Below, piece after piece: positions 41,966 to 52,424 of a stretch of DNA of 64,000 nt. The notes under the pieces are model-generated. The model was not told where the DNA came from. It saw nothing but the letters and a program-made list of their open reading frames with translations, and made no database searches. Every line of letters begins with the position of its first letter. The stretch's first letter is position 1. Source of the DNA: Nitrospirota bacterium (lineage in GTDB: Bacteria > Nitrospirota > JACRHL01); NCBI GenBank assembly GCA_016212085.1, contig JACRHL010000006.1, positions 62,001 to 126,000 on the forward strand, read 5' to 3'. The position numbers were made by a program, and so were the translations under genes.

Positions 41966-42466
41966 TCACCCCATCCCCGCCAACTTGTACCTTACCGCCT
42001 CGAACGCCTGCTCAGGCGTGTCCACGGGCTGGGCCCAGTGGGGGGCCAGCTTGTTGAACAGGGCGTGGGTTTCCGGGCCGCAGGCGAGGAGCACCACGGG
42101 CTTTTCGGCCTTTAATGCCAGGGCGATCTCGCTGACCGTGCCCAGGCCGGCGCCGCAGGCCACGATCACGTTGCTGGTGAGCACGTTCACGTTGTTCCTG
42201 GCGCTGCCCAGGCCGGTGACGATGGGCACCGTCATGCCCGGCGCGGCGTCCGCCGCCGTCTTGCCCGGCAGGATGCCGATGGAGAAGCCGCCCTCCTCGG
42301 CACAGCCCTTGTGGGCGGCGGCCATCACCCCCTCGTTGCGGCCGCCGGTGAGCAGCGTCCACCCCGCGCGGGCGATGAGGCGGGCGAGGCGGTAGGCGTT
42401 GTCCAGGTCGCCCGGCCGGGCGCCGATGCCCGGTCCCATGATGCCGATCACCGGCGGTCTGGCCAT
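41966..42466 (-). CDS. LOG-like Rossmann protein (TIGR00725 family)
   Basis: 166 residues. VIGIMGPG at the start, TGGRNEGVMAAAHKG, and NNVNVLTSNVIVACGAGLGTVSEIALAL match the TIGR00725/LOG-related family, a nucleotide-binding fold related to cytokinin-activating phosphoribohydrolases. The canonical LOG motif PGGxGTxxE appears as CGAGLGTVSE, so activity may differ. It lies 5 bp downstream of the phosphohexomutase gene on the same strand and is probably co-transcribed. Confidence 0.82.
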   Translation of the reverse strand: MARPPVIGIMGPGIGARPGDLDNAYRLARLIARAGWTLLTGGRNEGVMAAAHKGCAEEGGFSIGILPGKTAADAAPGMTVPIVTGLGSARNNVNVLTSNVIVACGAGLGTVSEIALALKAEKPVVLLACGPETHALFNKLAPHWAQPVDTPEQAFEAVRYKLAGMG

Positions 42467-42471
42467 GGGGT

Positions 42472-43824
42472 TCAGCCCCCCTTCTGGATCAGGGCCTTCA
42501 GGGCCGCGAACTCGGCATCGCGCTTCTGGGCGGTGCCCGCCTCCAGGTTCAGGCGCAGCAGCGGCTCGGTGTTGCTGGCGCGCAGGTTGAACCACCAGTC
42601 GCCCAGGTCGATGGTCAGCCCGTCCAGGTGGTCCGCCGTGCCGCCACGGGCGGTATAGGTGGCCTGGATGGCGCCCAGCACCTTCTGGATGTCGCCCACG
42701 CGGAAGTTGATCTCGCCGGTGGGGAAATACTTGCGCAGGGGCGCCACCTGGGCCGACAGGGGCGCCGTGTTGTGCTGCAAGCGGTTGATGCAGGTGATGA
42801 GGGCCATCAGCCCCGAATCGGTGCTGGCGCACTGGGCAAAGTAATAATGGCCCGAAAGCTCGCCGCCGAACACGGCGCCGGTTTCGCGCATCAGGCGCTT
42901 CATGAAGGCGTGGCCCACCCGGCCGCGCACGGGGGTGCCGCCCAGGGCCCGCACCGTCTCGGGCACCACCTTGGACGAGCGCAGGTCGTAGAGGATGGTG
43001 GCGCCGGGGCGGGCCTTCAGGATGTCTTCGGCCATGAGGGCCGTGAACAGGTCCGACGGGATCGACTGCCCCTGCTCGTCGGAAAACATGCAGCGGTCGG
43101 CGTCGCCATCGAACGCCGCCCCCAGGTCGCACCCGTGGGCGGTGACCGCGTGGCACACGGGCTCCATGTTCTCGGGCTTGAGCGGGTCGGCCTCGTGGTT
43201 GGGGAAGGTGCCGTCCAGCTCCCAGAACAGGGGGACGGCCGTCAGCTCCGGGTGGCGCTCGAAGAATTTTGCGATGAAATGCCCGCCCATGCCGTTGGCG
43301 CAGTCCACGGCGATCCGGAGGGGGCGGGTGAGGGGGGCCAGGTGCTGGTCCATGGCGTCCATGTAAAGCTCCAGCGCGCCCTCCACCGTGCGCAGGGTGC
43401 CCAGGGGGCGGGGGGCGGGCATGGCGCTTGTCCAGCCGTTCACCAGGGCCTCGATCTCGCCGATGCCCGTGTCGTACCCCACCGGCTTGGCCTGTTCCAG
43501 GGAGATCTTGAAGCCGTTGTACTGCCCCGCGTTGTGGGACGCGGTGACGGAGACGGACGCGTCCACCCCGTAGTGCTGGTTGGCCCAGTAGTTCATGGGG
43601 GTGGAGCCCAGGCCGATGCACAGCACGTCGCGCCCGGCCTCGCGCAGGCCCTGGACGAGGGCGGCGGACAGGGCCGGGGAGTGGGTGCGCATGTCGTGCG
43701 AGACCAGCACCTCGCCCTGTTTCAGCCACTCGCCCAGGGCGCGGCCGATCCGGTGGGCCAGTTCGGGGTTGAGCGGGTCGGGCACGGTGCCGCGGATGTC
43801 GTACGCCTTGAAGATGCCGGCCAT
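42472..43824 (-). CDS. Phosphomannomutase/phosphoglucomutase
   Basis: 450 residues of the alpha-D-phosphohexomutase family (AlgC/ManB type), interconverting hexose 6- and 1-phosphates for nucleotide-sugar and surface glycan synthesis. The phosphoserine loop is VTASHN, with Ala in place of the usual following Pro. The metal loop is DGDADR, the sugar-specificity loop GGELSGHYYF, and the phosphate-binding segment RASNTEPLLR. ATG 43824 has AGGGAG about 7 nt upstream. It could supply precursors for the glycan genes at 19-23 kb. Confidence 0.93.
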   Translation of the reverse strand: MAGIFKAYDIRGTVPDPLNPELAHRIGRALGEWLKQGEVLVSHDMRTHSPALSAALVQGLREAGRDVLCIGLGSTPMNYWANQHYGVDASVSVTASHNAGQYNGFKISLEQAKPVGYDTGIGEIEALVNGWTSAMPAPRPLGTLRTVEGALELYMDAMDQHLAPLTRPLRIAVDCANGMGGHFIAKFFERHPELTAVPLFWELDGTFPNHEADPLKPENMEPVCHAVTAHGCDLGAAFDGDADRCMFSDEQGQSIPSDLFTALMAEDILKARPGATILYDLRSSKVVPETVRALGGTPVRGRVGHAFMKRLMRETGAVFGGELSGHYYFAQCASTDSGLMALITCINRLQHNTAPLSAQVAPLRKYFPTGEINFRVGDIQKVLGAIQATYTARGGTADHLDGLTIDLGDWWFNLRASNTEPLLRLNLEAGTAQKRDAEFAALKALIQKGG

Positions 43825-43850
43825 GGGGCTCCCTTTGGGGTGAATGGTGA

Positions 43851-44014
43851 GGGCACCTCTCAAAACCTGCTGAGCGGTCCGATTGCTGCGTTGGGCGGTG
43901 CTCGAACCCTCGCCTATCACCATGATATGTCTCGGGTTCTGCGCGGCGTAACGGTGCCGCTCCGCTCGGGGCGCCTTGCACTCGGAGCGCTCGCGACGGT
44001 TTTGAGAAGTGCCC
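43851..44014. repeat. MITE-like repeat family 1, copy D (with GTGA duplication)
   Basis: Left end GGGCACCTCTCAAAACC, right end GGTTTTGAGAAGTGCCC. GTGA flanks both sides (43847-43850 and 44015-44018), a likely target-site duplication. It lies in the upstream region of the phosphohexomutase gene. Confidence 0.8.
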
Positions 44015-44100
44015 GTGATTCTGCCAGAACGATAAGTAGATGCCGGCAGGGTGTCAACGGCGATTGTCATGCCCCAGGCGGCGGGGAATCCGGCGGAAAT

Positions 44101-44886
44101 TCAGCCGGCGCCGCGCTGGCGCAGGGCCTCGTACAGCAGCACGGCGCCGCTGGTGGCCACGTTGAGGGAATCGGCCCGGCCGCGCATGGGGATGGTGACC
44201 GACAGGCTGGCGGCGGCCTTCCACACGGGCGGCAGCCCGGCGTGCTCCGCCCCCAGGGCGATGGCCACGGCGCCCCCCAGGGGGGCGCGGGTGTACAGGG
44301 TGGCCGCGTCCGGCACGGCGGCGGCGATGGGGATGTGGCGGATCTCCAGCCAGGCGATGGCCGAGGCGGCGTCGGCCACCGCCACCGGCACCGTGAACAG
44401 GGTGCCCCGGCTGGCGCGCACCACGTTGGGGGACAAGGGGTCCGAGGCGGGCTCGGCCACGATCACCGCATCCACCCCCACCGCGTCCGCCGTGCGCAGC
44501 AGGGCGCCCAGGTTGCCGGGCTTCTCCAGCCCCGCCAGCACCAGGATGAGGGGCGCGTCGGGCACGGTCAGGCGCTCCAGGGAGCAGTCCGGCGCCTCGG
44601 CCACGGCCACGATGCCGTCCGGCGCGTTGCCGTAGGCGATCCGGTCGAAGATCGCGGCGGCCACCGGGGTCAGCCGCGCCCCGGCGGCCCTGGCGGCGCG
44701 GGCGGCGGCCTGTTCCGCCAGGGTGGCGGCCTCGCTCAGGAACACGTCCTCCACGCGCACGCCGCCCGCAAGCGCCAGGGACAGGGCGCGGGCGCCGTCG
44801 ATCAGCAACTGCCCGCCGCGCTTCTTGCGCAGCCGCGCCACGGCCTTGATGGCCGGGTTGGCGGCGCTGCTGATGGGGTCCCTCAC
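44101..44886 (-). CDS. TrmH/SpoU-family RNA 2'-O-methyltransferase
   Basis: 261 residues. An N-terminal substrate-binding domain (ANPAIKAVARLRKKRGGQLLIDG) precedes a SPOUT domain with the three motifs GNLGALLRTADAVGV, ALGAEHAGLP and SLNVATSGAVLLYEALRQ of trefoil-knot methyltransferases. It probably methylates a ribose in rRNA or tRNA; the site is unknown. GTG 44886 overlaps the stop of the upstream methyltransferase gene (GTGA) and has GGAG 6 nt upstream, so two RNA methyltransferases are translationally coupled. Confidence 0.9.
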   Translation of the reverse strand: MRDPISSAANPAIKAVARLRKKRGGQLLIDGARALSLALAGGVRVEDVFLSEAATLAEQAAARAARAAGARLTPVAAAIFDRIAYGNAPDGIVAVAEAPDCSLERLTVPDAPLILVLAGLEKPGNLGALLRTADAVGVDAVIVAEPASDPLSPNVVRASRGTLFTVPVAVADAASAIAWLEIRHIPIAAAVPDAATLYTRAPLGGAVAIALGAEHAGLPPVWKAAASLSVTIPMRGRADSLNVATSGAVLLYEALRQRGAG

Positions 44887-45740
44887 AGGCTGCTCCAGCG
44901 GGCGCACACGCCGCTGGGCAGAAAGCGCCCGGTGTCGCGCTCGGGCACCCGCATCTCGGCATACTCGGCGGCGCCGGAGAGGCCCCGCATGGCGCCCTCG
45001 GTGAGGTTCTGCATGACGATGGGGGAGAAGCCGGGGGTGTGGCAGGAGAACAGCACAAACCCGCCATCCGGGTTCAAGAGCTGCCGGCACTGGGCCAGCA
45101 GGTTCACGATCTCGGGCTCGATCTTCCACACCTCGCCCTTGCTGCCGCGCCCGAAGGTGGGCGGGTCGAGGATGATGCCCTCGAAGCGCTCGCCCCGGCT
45201 GCCGGCGCGGCGCACGTACTTGAGCACGTCCTCCACGATCCAGCGGCAGGGGGCGCCCTCCACCCCGGTCAGGGCGGCGTTGTCGCGCGCCCACTGCACC
45301 ACGCCCCGGGCGGCGTCCACATGGGTGGCGGCGGCGCCGGCGGCCAGGGCGGCCAGGGTGCTGCCGCCGGTGTAGGCGAACAGGTTCAGTACGCGCGGTT
45401 GCGTGCCGGTGTCCTTGCGGGCGCGCGCGACCTGGGCGGCGATCCACTGCCAGTTGGCGCGCTGCTCCGGAAACAGCCCCAGGTGGCCGAAGTCGGTGGC
45501 GCGGATCTGGAAACTCAGGTTGTCGATGGCGAGGGTCCAGCGCTCGGGGATGGTCCCCTGCCAGCGGTCCTTCTGCCCCTCCGCGCGCTCGTAGACCGCG
45601 TCGGCGCGCTTCCATTCGCGGTCGGGCAGGGCCGGGGCCCACACCGCCTGGAGCGACGGGCGCACCAGCAAGTGGGGGCCCACCCGCTCCAGCCTGCGGC
45701 CGCCGCCGGAGTCGATCAGTTGGTAACCGGGTTCGCTCAT
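44883..45740 (-). CDS. Class I SAM methyltransferase, RlmI-like
   Basis: 285 residues. The Rossmann domain has VLNLFAYTGGSTLAALAAGA (motif I), HVDAARGVVQWARDNAALTG (motif II) and IILDPPTFGRG (catalytic motif IV). This order matches the RlmI/RlmK-type 23S rRNA cytosine methyltransferases, but the N-terminal PUA domain is absent. ATG 45740 (MSEPGYQLID) is the likely start; an upstream ATG would add unconserved residues. Coupled to the following TrmH-like gene. Confidence 0.87.
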   Translation of the reverse strand: MSEPGYQLIDSGGGRRLERVGPHLLVRPSLQAVWAPALPDREWKRADAVYERAEGQKDRWQGTIPERWTLAIDNLSFQIRATDFGHLGLFPEQRANWQWIAAQVARARKDTGTQPRVLNLFAYTGGSTLAALAAGAAATHVDAARGVVQWARDNAALTGVEGAPCRWIVEDVLKYVRRAGSRGERFEGIILDPPTFGRGSKGEVWKIEPEIVNLLAQCRQLLNPDGGFVLFSCHTPGFSPIVMQNLTEGAMRGLSGAAEYAEMRVPERDTGRFLPSGVCARWSSL

Positions 45741-45842
45741 CCGCTGTCCAGAAAATGGGAAGAAACACCGGCGCCGCCCGGCCGCCTTCGGGCGGTCCAT
45801 GATGACGGGAATGGGCGGCCGCGTAAAGGGGCGTGCGTGGCG

Positions 45843-47540
<1,698 letters not shown>

Positions 47541-47802
47541 GGGCTCTCCAGGTTTTTTAAAAAAACGGCCCGGCGCCGGCCGGGGTGGGCGCCCAATTAT
47601 AGGCGCGCCCGCCGCCGCCCCAAAACCCCGCCCGGGCGGGCAGCCACGGGGCGCATTGACTTTTGCGGGGTGGGGCTGGTTAAATGCAACGCTTTTTATC
47701 GCGGGAAGGTCCCCTCCGTGCGCCCTCTTTTTGGGGGGGCGCAAGCCGGCGGGGCGCTGCGCCCGCCGCACGTCAACCGCAAACACGGACTGGAGTGAGA
47801 GC

Positions 47803-48876
47803 ATGGCCACGACCACCCTGGAACCCGAAACCGCCGCCGCCGATATGGGCATCTCCGAGGATCAGATCAAGGACATTACCGTCATCGGTGCCGGTCCCGC
47901 CGGGCTGTTCACGGTGTTCTCCGCCGGCATTCAGGAGGCCAGTTGCCGGATCATCGACAGCATGCCGCAGGTGGGCGGCCAGCTCACCGCCCTGTATCCG
48001 GAAAAGAACATTTTCGACGTTCCGGGCTTTCCGAAGGTGAGCGCCAAGGGCCTGGTGGACCGGCTCGAGGAGCAGGCCATGCAGTTCAAGCCCGACGTCC
48101 ACCTGAACGAGACGGTGGTGGACGTGCAGCGCCTCAAGCACCGGGTGCTGGAGGTGACCACCAACAAGGGCAACGTGTTCTACTCCCGCGCGGTGGTCAT
48201 CGCCGCCGGCATCGGCGCCTTCACCCCGCGCCTGCCGGACGATGACCTGTTCGCGCCGTTCGGCGAGGCGCAGGGCGTCTATACCTGCGTGACCGACAAG
48301 AGCCGGTTCGCCGGCCGGGACGTGGTGATCTTGGGCGGCGGCGACTCGGCCGTAGACTGGGTGCTGGGCCTGGCCGACATCGCCAAGAGCATGACCGTGG
48401 TGCACCGCCGCAACGAATTCCGCGCCCAGGGCCACAGCATCACCAAGATGCGCGAGTTGGCGCAGGAGGGCAAGGTGAAGGTGATCACCCCCTACAACTT
48501 CAAGGCCATCCACGCCGACGCCTCCGGCCACGTGACCGGCGTTGCCGCCGAGGACAAGAACGGCCAGGTGCTGGAGATCAAGTGCGACCGCCTGCTGGTG
48601 CTGCTGGGCTTCAAGAACGACCTGGGGCCCATCGTGGAGTGGGACCTGCGCTTCGAGGAGAGCGCCATCAAGGTGGACCCGGACATGCAGACCAACATTC
48701 CGGGCGTGTTCGCCGTGGGCGACATCGCGGCCTACCCGCAGAAGATCAAGCTGATCCTCACCGGCTTTGCCGATGCCTCCATCGCGGTGCAGAACTGCAT
48801 CCCCTACATCCGTCCGGGCAAGAAGGCGTCGCACGTGTTCACCAGCGTGCGCGGCCTGCCCGCCGGCGGGAAGTAG
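47803..48876 (+). CDS. Thioredoxin-reductase-like ferredoxin-NADP+ reductase
   Basis: 357 residues. FAD-binding VIGAGPAGLFTVFSAG is near the N-terminus, NADPH-binding VILGGGDSAVDW is in the middle, and GVFAVGDIAAYPQKIKLI lies near the C-terminus. It lacks the CxxC redox pair of thioredoxin reductase and has a C-terminal extension (SVRGLPAGGK), which together define the TrxR-like ferredoxin/flavodoxin-NADP+ reductases (YumC type). ATG 47803 follows a GGAG. It supplies reduced ferredoxin or regenerates NADPH. A hairpin follows. Confidence 0.92.
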   Translation: MATTTLEPETAAADMGISEDQIKDITVIGAGPAGLFTVFSAGIQEASCRIIDSMPQVGGQLTALYPEKNIFDVPGFPKVSAKGLVDRLEEQAMQFKPDVHLNETVVDVQRLKHRVLEVTTNKGNVFYSRAVVIAAGIGAFTPRLPDDDLFAPFGEAQGVYTCVTDKSRFAGRDVVILGGGDSAVDWVLGLADIAKSMTVVHRRNEFRAQGHSITKMRELAQEGKVKVITPYNFKAIHADASGHVTGVAAEDKNGQVLEIKCDRLLVLLGFKNDLGPIVEWDLRFEESAIKVDPDMQTNIPGVFAVGDIAAYPQKIKLILTGFADASIAVQNCIPYIRPGKKASHVFTSVRGLPAGGK

Positions 48877-48886
48877 CGGCCATGCG

Positions 48887-48917
48887 CCCCGCCGGCCGCC
48901 CGCCGCGGCCGGCGGGG
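48887..48917 (+). terminator. Strong GC hairpin after ferredoxin reductase gene
   Basis: A perfect 13-bp stem, CCCCGCCGGCCGC (48887-48899) and GCGGCCGGCGGGG (48905-48917), with a 5-nt loop, 10 bp after the stop. No T-run. Confidence 0.5.
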
Positions 48918-48990
48918 TCCGCTGCCGCTTGACACCCGCCGGGGTGGGCGTAAAATACCCCCCGGCAACATGGCACTCACTCCCGCCCGA

Positions 48991-49153
48991 GTGCCCGGCG
49001 CTTCCATCAACCCGCCGTGCGCCTCGATGGCCGCGTTGGGCGGTGGACCCGCTCCCGTCACCCAGACAGGCCTCGGGTTCCGCGCGGCGGTGCCGCTCCC
49101 CTCGGGGGCGCCTTGCACTGGGGGGCGCGCGTGACGGTTCATGGCAATGCCCA
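48991..49153. repeat. MITE-like repeat family 1, degenerate copy E
   Basis: GTGCCCGGCGCTTCC...GGCGGTGGACCCGCTCCCGTCACC...CTCGGGTTCCGCGCGGCGGTGCCGCTC...CTTGCACT...GCGTGACGGTT aligns with copies B and D but both ends have decayed. It occupies most of the gap upstream of hemE. Confidence 0.55.
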
Positions 49154-49287
49154 CCGTTCCTGGTGCCCTTTGGAGGGGGAGGAAATCTGCTGACCGGCGG
49201 CGGTTTTGGCCCGATAATGAGTGCGTCCGCCCGCCGCCGCCGTGCCGCGCCATTGCGCGCTGTTTCATCTTGTTCTGGTGACCCCCG

Positions 49288-50334
49288 ATGTCCGTTGCCC
49301 ACCTGTTCCTCAAGGCCTGTTTCCGCCAGCCCACCCCGCGCCGCCCCGTGTGGATGATGCGCCAGGCGGGGAGGTACCTGCCCGAGTACCTGGCCACCCG
49401 CAAGCGCGCGGGCGACTTCCTGACCCTCTGCAAAACCCCGGAGATGGCGTGCGAGGTCACCTTGCAGCCCATCGACATCCTGGGGGTGGACGCGGCCATC
49501 CTGTTCTCCGACATCCTGGTGGTGCCCGAGGCCATGGGCATGGAGCTGGCCTTCGAGACCGGCGAGGGCCCCAAGTTCGCCGCCCCCATCCGCTCCCGCG
49601 CCGACATCGACAAGCTCGCCGACCCGGACCCGGAGGTGGAGCTGCGCTACGTGATGGACGCCATCCGCCTGATCCGCAAGGAGCTGAATGGCAGGGCGCC
49701 GCTCATCGGCTTCACCGGCGCGCCGTGGACCCTGGCCACCTACATGGTCGAGGGCGGCGGCTCCAAGAACTTCGCCCTCATCAAGAAGATGGCCTATGCG
49801 GACCCGCAGGCCATGCACCGCCTGCTGGAACGGGTGACGGACGCGGTCGTCCGCTACCTTTCCGCCCAGGTGGCCGCCGGCGCCCAGGCGCTGCAAATCT
49901 TCGACACCTGGGGCGGCATCCTGTCCAAGGCCGACTTTCTGGAGTTCTCGCTGCCCTACATCGCGCGCATCGTGCAGGGCGTGCCCCGGGTCACGCCCCA
50001 GGGCGAGCGCGTGCCGGTGATCGTGTTCGTGAAGGGCGGCGGCCAGTGGCTGGAGGCCATCGCCGGCACCGGCTGCGACGTGATGGGCCTGGACTGGACG
50101 GTGGACCTGGCCGAGGCCCACGCCCTGGTGGGCGACCGGGTGGCCCTGCAAGGCAACCTGGACCCGTGCGCCCTGTACGCCCCGGTCGACGTGATCGCCC
50201 GGCGCACCCGCGCCATGAAGGCGGCCTTCGGCAGCGGGCCGGGGCACATCGTCAACCTGGGCCACGGCATCTTGCCCGACATCCCGGTGGCACACGCCAG
50301 GGCCTTCGTCCAGGCCGCCCAGGAGCAGGGGTAG
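49288..50334 (+). CDS. hemE: Uroporphyrinogen decarboxylase
   Basis: 348 residues. The N-terminal signature [15 protein letters not shown], then [33 protein letters not shown] and the C-terminal [27 protein letters not shown] blocks are all present. It converts uroporphyrinogen III to coproporphyrinogen III in the cytosol. It is followed by hemN 2 bp later; together they cover two late haem-synthesis steps, in line with the haem c proteins in this window. Confidence 0.96.
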   Translation: MSVAHLFLKACFRQPTPRRPVWMMRQAGRYLPEYLATRKRAGDFLTLCKTPEMACEVTLQPIDILGVDAAILFSDILVVPEAMGMELAFETGEGPKFAAPIRSRADIDKLADPDPEVELRYVMDAIRLIRKELNGRAPLIGFTGAPWTLATYMVEGGGSKNFALIKKMAYADPQAMHRLLERVTDAVVRYLSAQVAAGAQALQIFDTWGGILSKADFLEFSLPYIARIVQGVPRVTPQGERVPVIVFVKGGGQWLEAIAGTGCDVMGLDWTVDLAEAHALVGDRVALQGNLDPCALYAPVDVIARRTRAMKAAFGSGPGHIVNLGHGILPDIPVAHARAFVQAAQEQG

Positions 50335-50336
50335 CC

Positions 50337-51743
50337 ATGCCGCACGATCCGCACAGCCGCTTCCGCGCGCCGGTGGTGGTGGACCGGCGGCTCATCGCCA
50401 AGTACGACAAGGCCGGGCCGCGCTACACCAGCTACCCCACCGCCCCGCACTTTTCCGAAAGATTCGACGCCGCCGCCTACCGGGCGGAGATCGCGCGCAG
50501 CAACCGCGAGGAGTCCGGGCGGCCCCTGTCGCTCTATTTCCACCTGCCGTTCTGCGACACCCTGTGCTACTACTGCGGCTGCAACGTGGTGGTGACGCAG
50601 AAGCGCGAGAAGGTGATCCCCTACCTGGCGCAGATCAAGCACGAGATCGCCGCGGTCGCCGCCATGATCGCGCCGGGGCGCAAGGTGACGCAGCTGCACT
50701 GGGGCGGCGGCACCCCCACCTATCTGGCGCCGGACCAGATCCGCGACCTGATGGCCTTCGTGCACGCCCACTTCGATTTTGCCGACGACGTGGAGGCGGG
50801 CGTCGAGCTGGATCCGCGCGAGTGCGACCGGGAGCGCCTGGTGGCCCTGCGCGAGTCGGGCTTCAACCGCGCCTCCATGGGCATCCAGGACTTCGACAGC
50901 GAGATCCAGGTGCTCGTCAACCGCGTGCAGCCCGTCGACATGACGCGCCGGGTGTTCGACACCTGCCGCGAGCTGGGCTTCCACAGCGTGAACGTGGACC
51001 TCATCTACGGCCTGCCGCTGCAAACCGTCGCCCGCTTCACCCCCACGGTGGACGAGGTGATCGACATGGCGCCGGACCGCATCGCCACCTTCAACTACGC
51101 CCATGTGCCGTGGCTCAAGAAGCACCAGGTCCTGATCCCGGAGGACCTGCTGCCCACCCCCGCGCAAAAGCTCGACATCTTCGAGATGGTCTCGAACCGC
51201 TTCGCCGACGCGGGCTACGTGTTCATCGGCATGGACCACTTCGCCAAGCCCGATGACGAGATCGCCCGCGCCCAGCGCGAGGGCACCCTGTACCGCAACT
51301 TCCAGGGCTACACCACCCACGCCGGGTGCGACCTGTACGCCTTCGGCATCACCGCCATCGGCCAGTTGCGGCGCAGCTACACCCAGAACGTCAAGAAACT
51401 GTCCGACTACTACGCCGCCCTGGACAACGGCGAACTGCCCGTGGAGCGCGGCATCCTGCTCACGGACGAAGACCTGTTACGGCGCGAGGTCATCACCCGC
51501 CTGATGTGCGACTTCGCCCTGGACCCGGCCATGTTCGAGACCCGATACGGCATCGACTTCGACACCCACTTCGCCCATGCCCTGGCCGAGTTCGACGGCT
51601 TCGCGGCGGACGGCCTGGTCACGAAAGACGGGCGCAAGTTCACGGTGACGCCCGCGGGGCGGCTGTTGATACGCAACATGGCGATGCCCTTCGACGCGTA
51701 CCTGGGCACCAAGCCCAATCAAAGGTTCAGCCGCACGGTCTGA
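50337..51743 (+). CDS. hemN: Oxygen-independent coproporphyrinogen III dehydrogenase
   Basis: 468 residues. The radical SAM motif CxxxCxxC is at C73, C77 and C80 (CDTLCYYCGC; the extra Cys two residues on is the HemN hallmark). LHWGGGTPTYL and the SMGIQDFD segment follow. The N-terminal RYTSYPTAPHF trip-wire and full C-terminal domain mark a true HemN rather than HemW. It decarboxylates coproporphyrinogen III to protoporphyrinogen IX without O2, implying anaerobic or microaerobic growth. ATG 50337 directly follows the hemE stop. Confidence 0.95.
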   Translation: MPHDPHSRFRAPVVVDRRLIAKYDKAGPRYTSYPTAPHFSERFDAAAYRAEIARSNREESGRPLSLYFHLPFCDTLCYYCGCNVVVTQKREKVIPYLAQIKHEIAAVAAMIAPGRKVTQLHWGGGTPTYLAPDQIRDLMAFVHAHFDFADDVEAGVELDPRECDRERLVALRESGFNRASMGIQDFDSEIQVLVNRVQPVDMTRRVFDTCRELGFHSVNVDLIYGLPLQTVARFTPTVDEVIDMAPDRIATFNYAHVPWLKKHQVLIPEDLLPTPAQKLDIFEMVSNRFADAGYVFIGMDHFAKPDDEIARAQREGTLYRNFQGYTTHAGCDLYAFGITAIGQLRRSYTQNVKKLSDYYAALDNGELPVERGILLTDEDLLRREVITRLMCDFALDPAMFETRYGIDFDTHFAHALAEFDGFAADGLVTKDGRKFTVTPAGRLLIRNMAMPFDAYLGTKPNQRFSRTV

Positions 51744-51961
51744 CACCGGCCACGGCTTTTCCGCCGGGCTCTTCGTTGTCGCTTCGCAAACGATCCTCGA
51801 TGTAGCGCTGCTACACCTGCGGTCGTTTGCTCCCTCCGCCTTGATCCGACGAAAAATCCGAGGCCTCCGTGGGTGGGGAAGGGTGTTCCGCCACGCTTTC
51901 CTCACCAGCGGCCGCGTCGGCCTTGCAATATCGGCGTGTCACACGCCACACGACCCATTAT
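51744..51961. other. Gene-free stretch after hemN
   Basis: No gene or strong signal supported; GC is close to that of the flanking genes. A repeat family 3 unit begins at about 51962. Confidence 0.3.
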
Positions 51962-52068
51962 CGTAGGTTGGGCAGAATGCAATGAAGCCCAACACGCCCA
52001 CGGCCTGTGCTACGCTGCGGGCCTGGCGGATGTTGGGCTTCGCGGTGCTCTGCCCAACGGGCTGCCAT
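51962..52068. repeat. Repeat family 3, complete unit next to the reverse transcriptase locus
   Basis: GTAGGTTGGGCAGAATGC...GAAGCCCAACACGCC at the left and ATGTTGGGCTTCGCGGTGCTCTGCCCAAC at the right form an imperfect inverted repeat. It marks the boundary where GC falls sharply into the reverse transcriptase locus. Confidence 0.7.
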
Positions 52069-52096
52069 GATCGAATCGCGAACCGTATCGAGATAT

Positions 52097-52125
52097 TTTC
52101 GAAAAGCCGGCATTTTTGCTATATT
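52097..52125 (+). promoter_or_regulatory. Possible promoter of the reverse-transcriptase ncRNA
   Basis: TATATT at 52120-52125 is a good -10. The -35 at 52097-52102 (TTTCGA) is weak. The predicted start near 52132 would give a leader of about 290 nt before the RT start codon. Confidence 0.35.
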
Positions 52126-52131
52126 GGGTTT

Positions 52132-52424
52132 GCCCTATTCGATTTGGGATAGGGGTCGCTAACAACGTGTCAAGGCACATCTGCCACCAAATTGGTGCGG
52201 CATGGACCTTGGGCACACACCTGGCGAGCAAGCTTAGATAAGCGAGCGCAACTAGCGTGAAGGCGATGTACATATCATTGTACTCCATCGAAGACTGAGG
52301 CTGGCGGGCTGAAAACAGCCGAAGGCGTAGGCATTTTTCCGCGCCGGTATGCGCCGGGCAGGGGCAACAGATTGCCAGCATCTAACCTGCCCGGCATTGC
52401 CGGCTACGCGCCCCAAGGCAGTCA
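52132..52424 (+). ncRNA. Candidate structured ncRNA template of a DRT2-like system
   Basis: About 290 nt directly upstream of the reverse transcriptase with dense secondary structure. Hairpins are CACCAA/TTGGTG (52185-52197), GGCTG-AAAA-CAGCC (52307-52320), a 10-bp stem GCCGGGCAGG (52353-52362) with CCTGCCCGGC (52386-52395), and nested in its loop GGCAA-CAGA-TTGCC (52363-52376). GCGTAG (52325-52330) can also pair with CTACGC (52404-52409). No plus-strand frame is long, while one minus-strand frame is open throughout (52010-52381). DRT2 loci have an ncRNA of about 280 nt at this position that the RT copies repeatedly. Boundaries and function are inferred. Confidence 0.5.
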
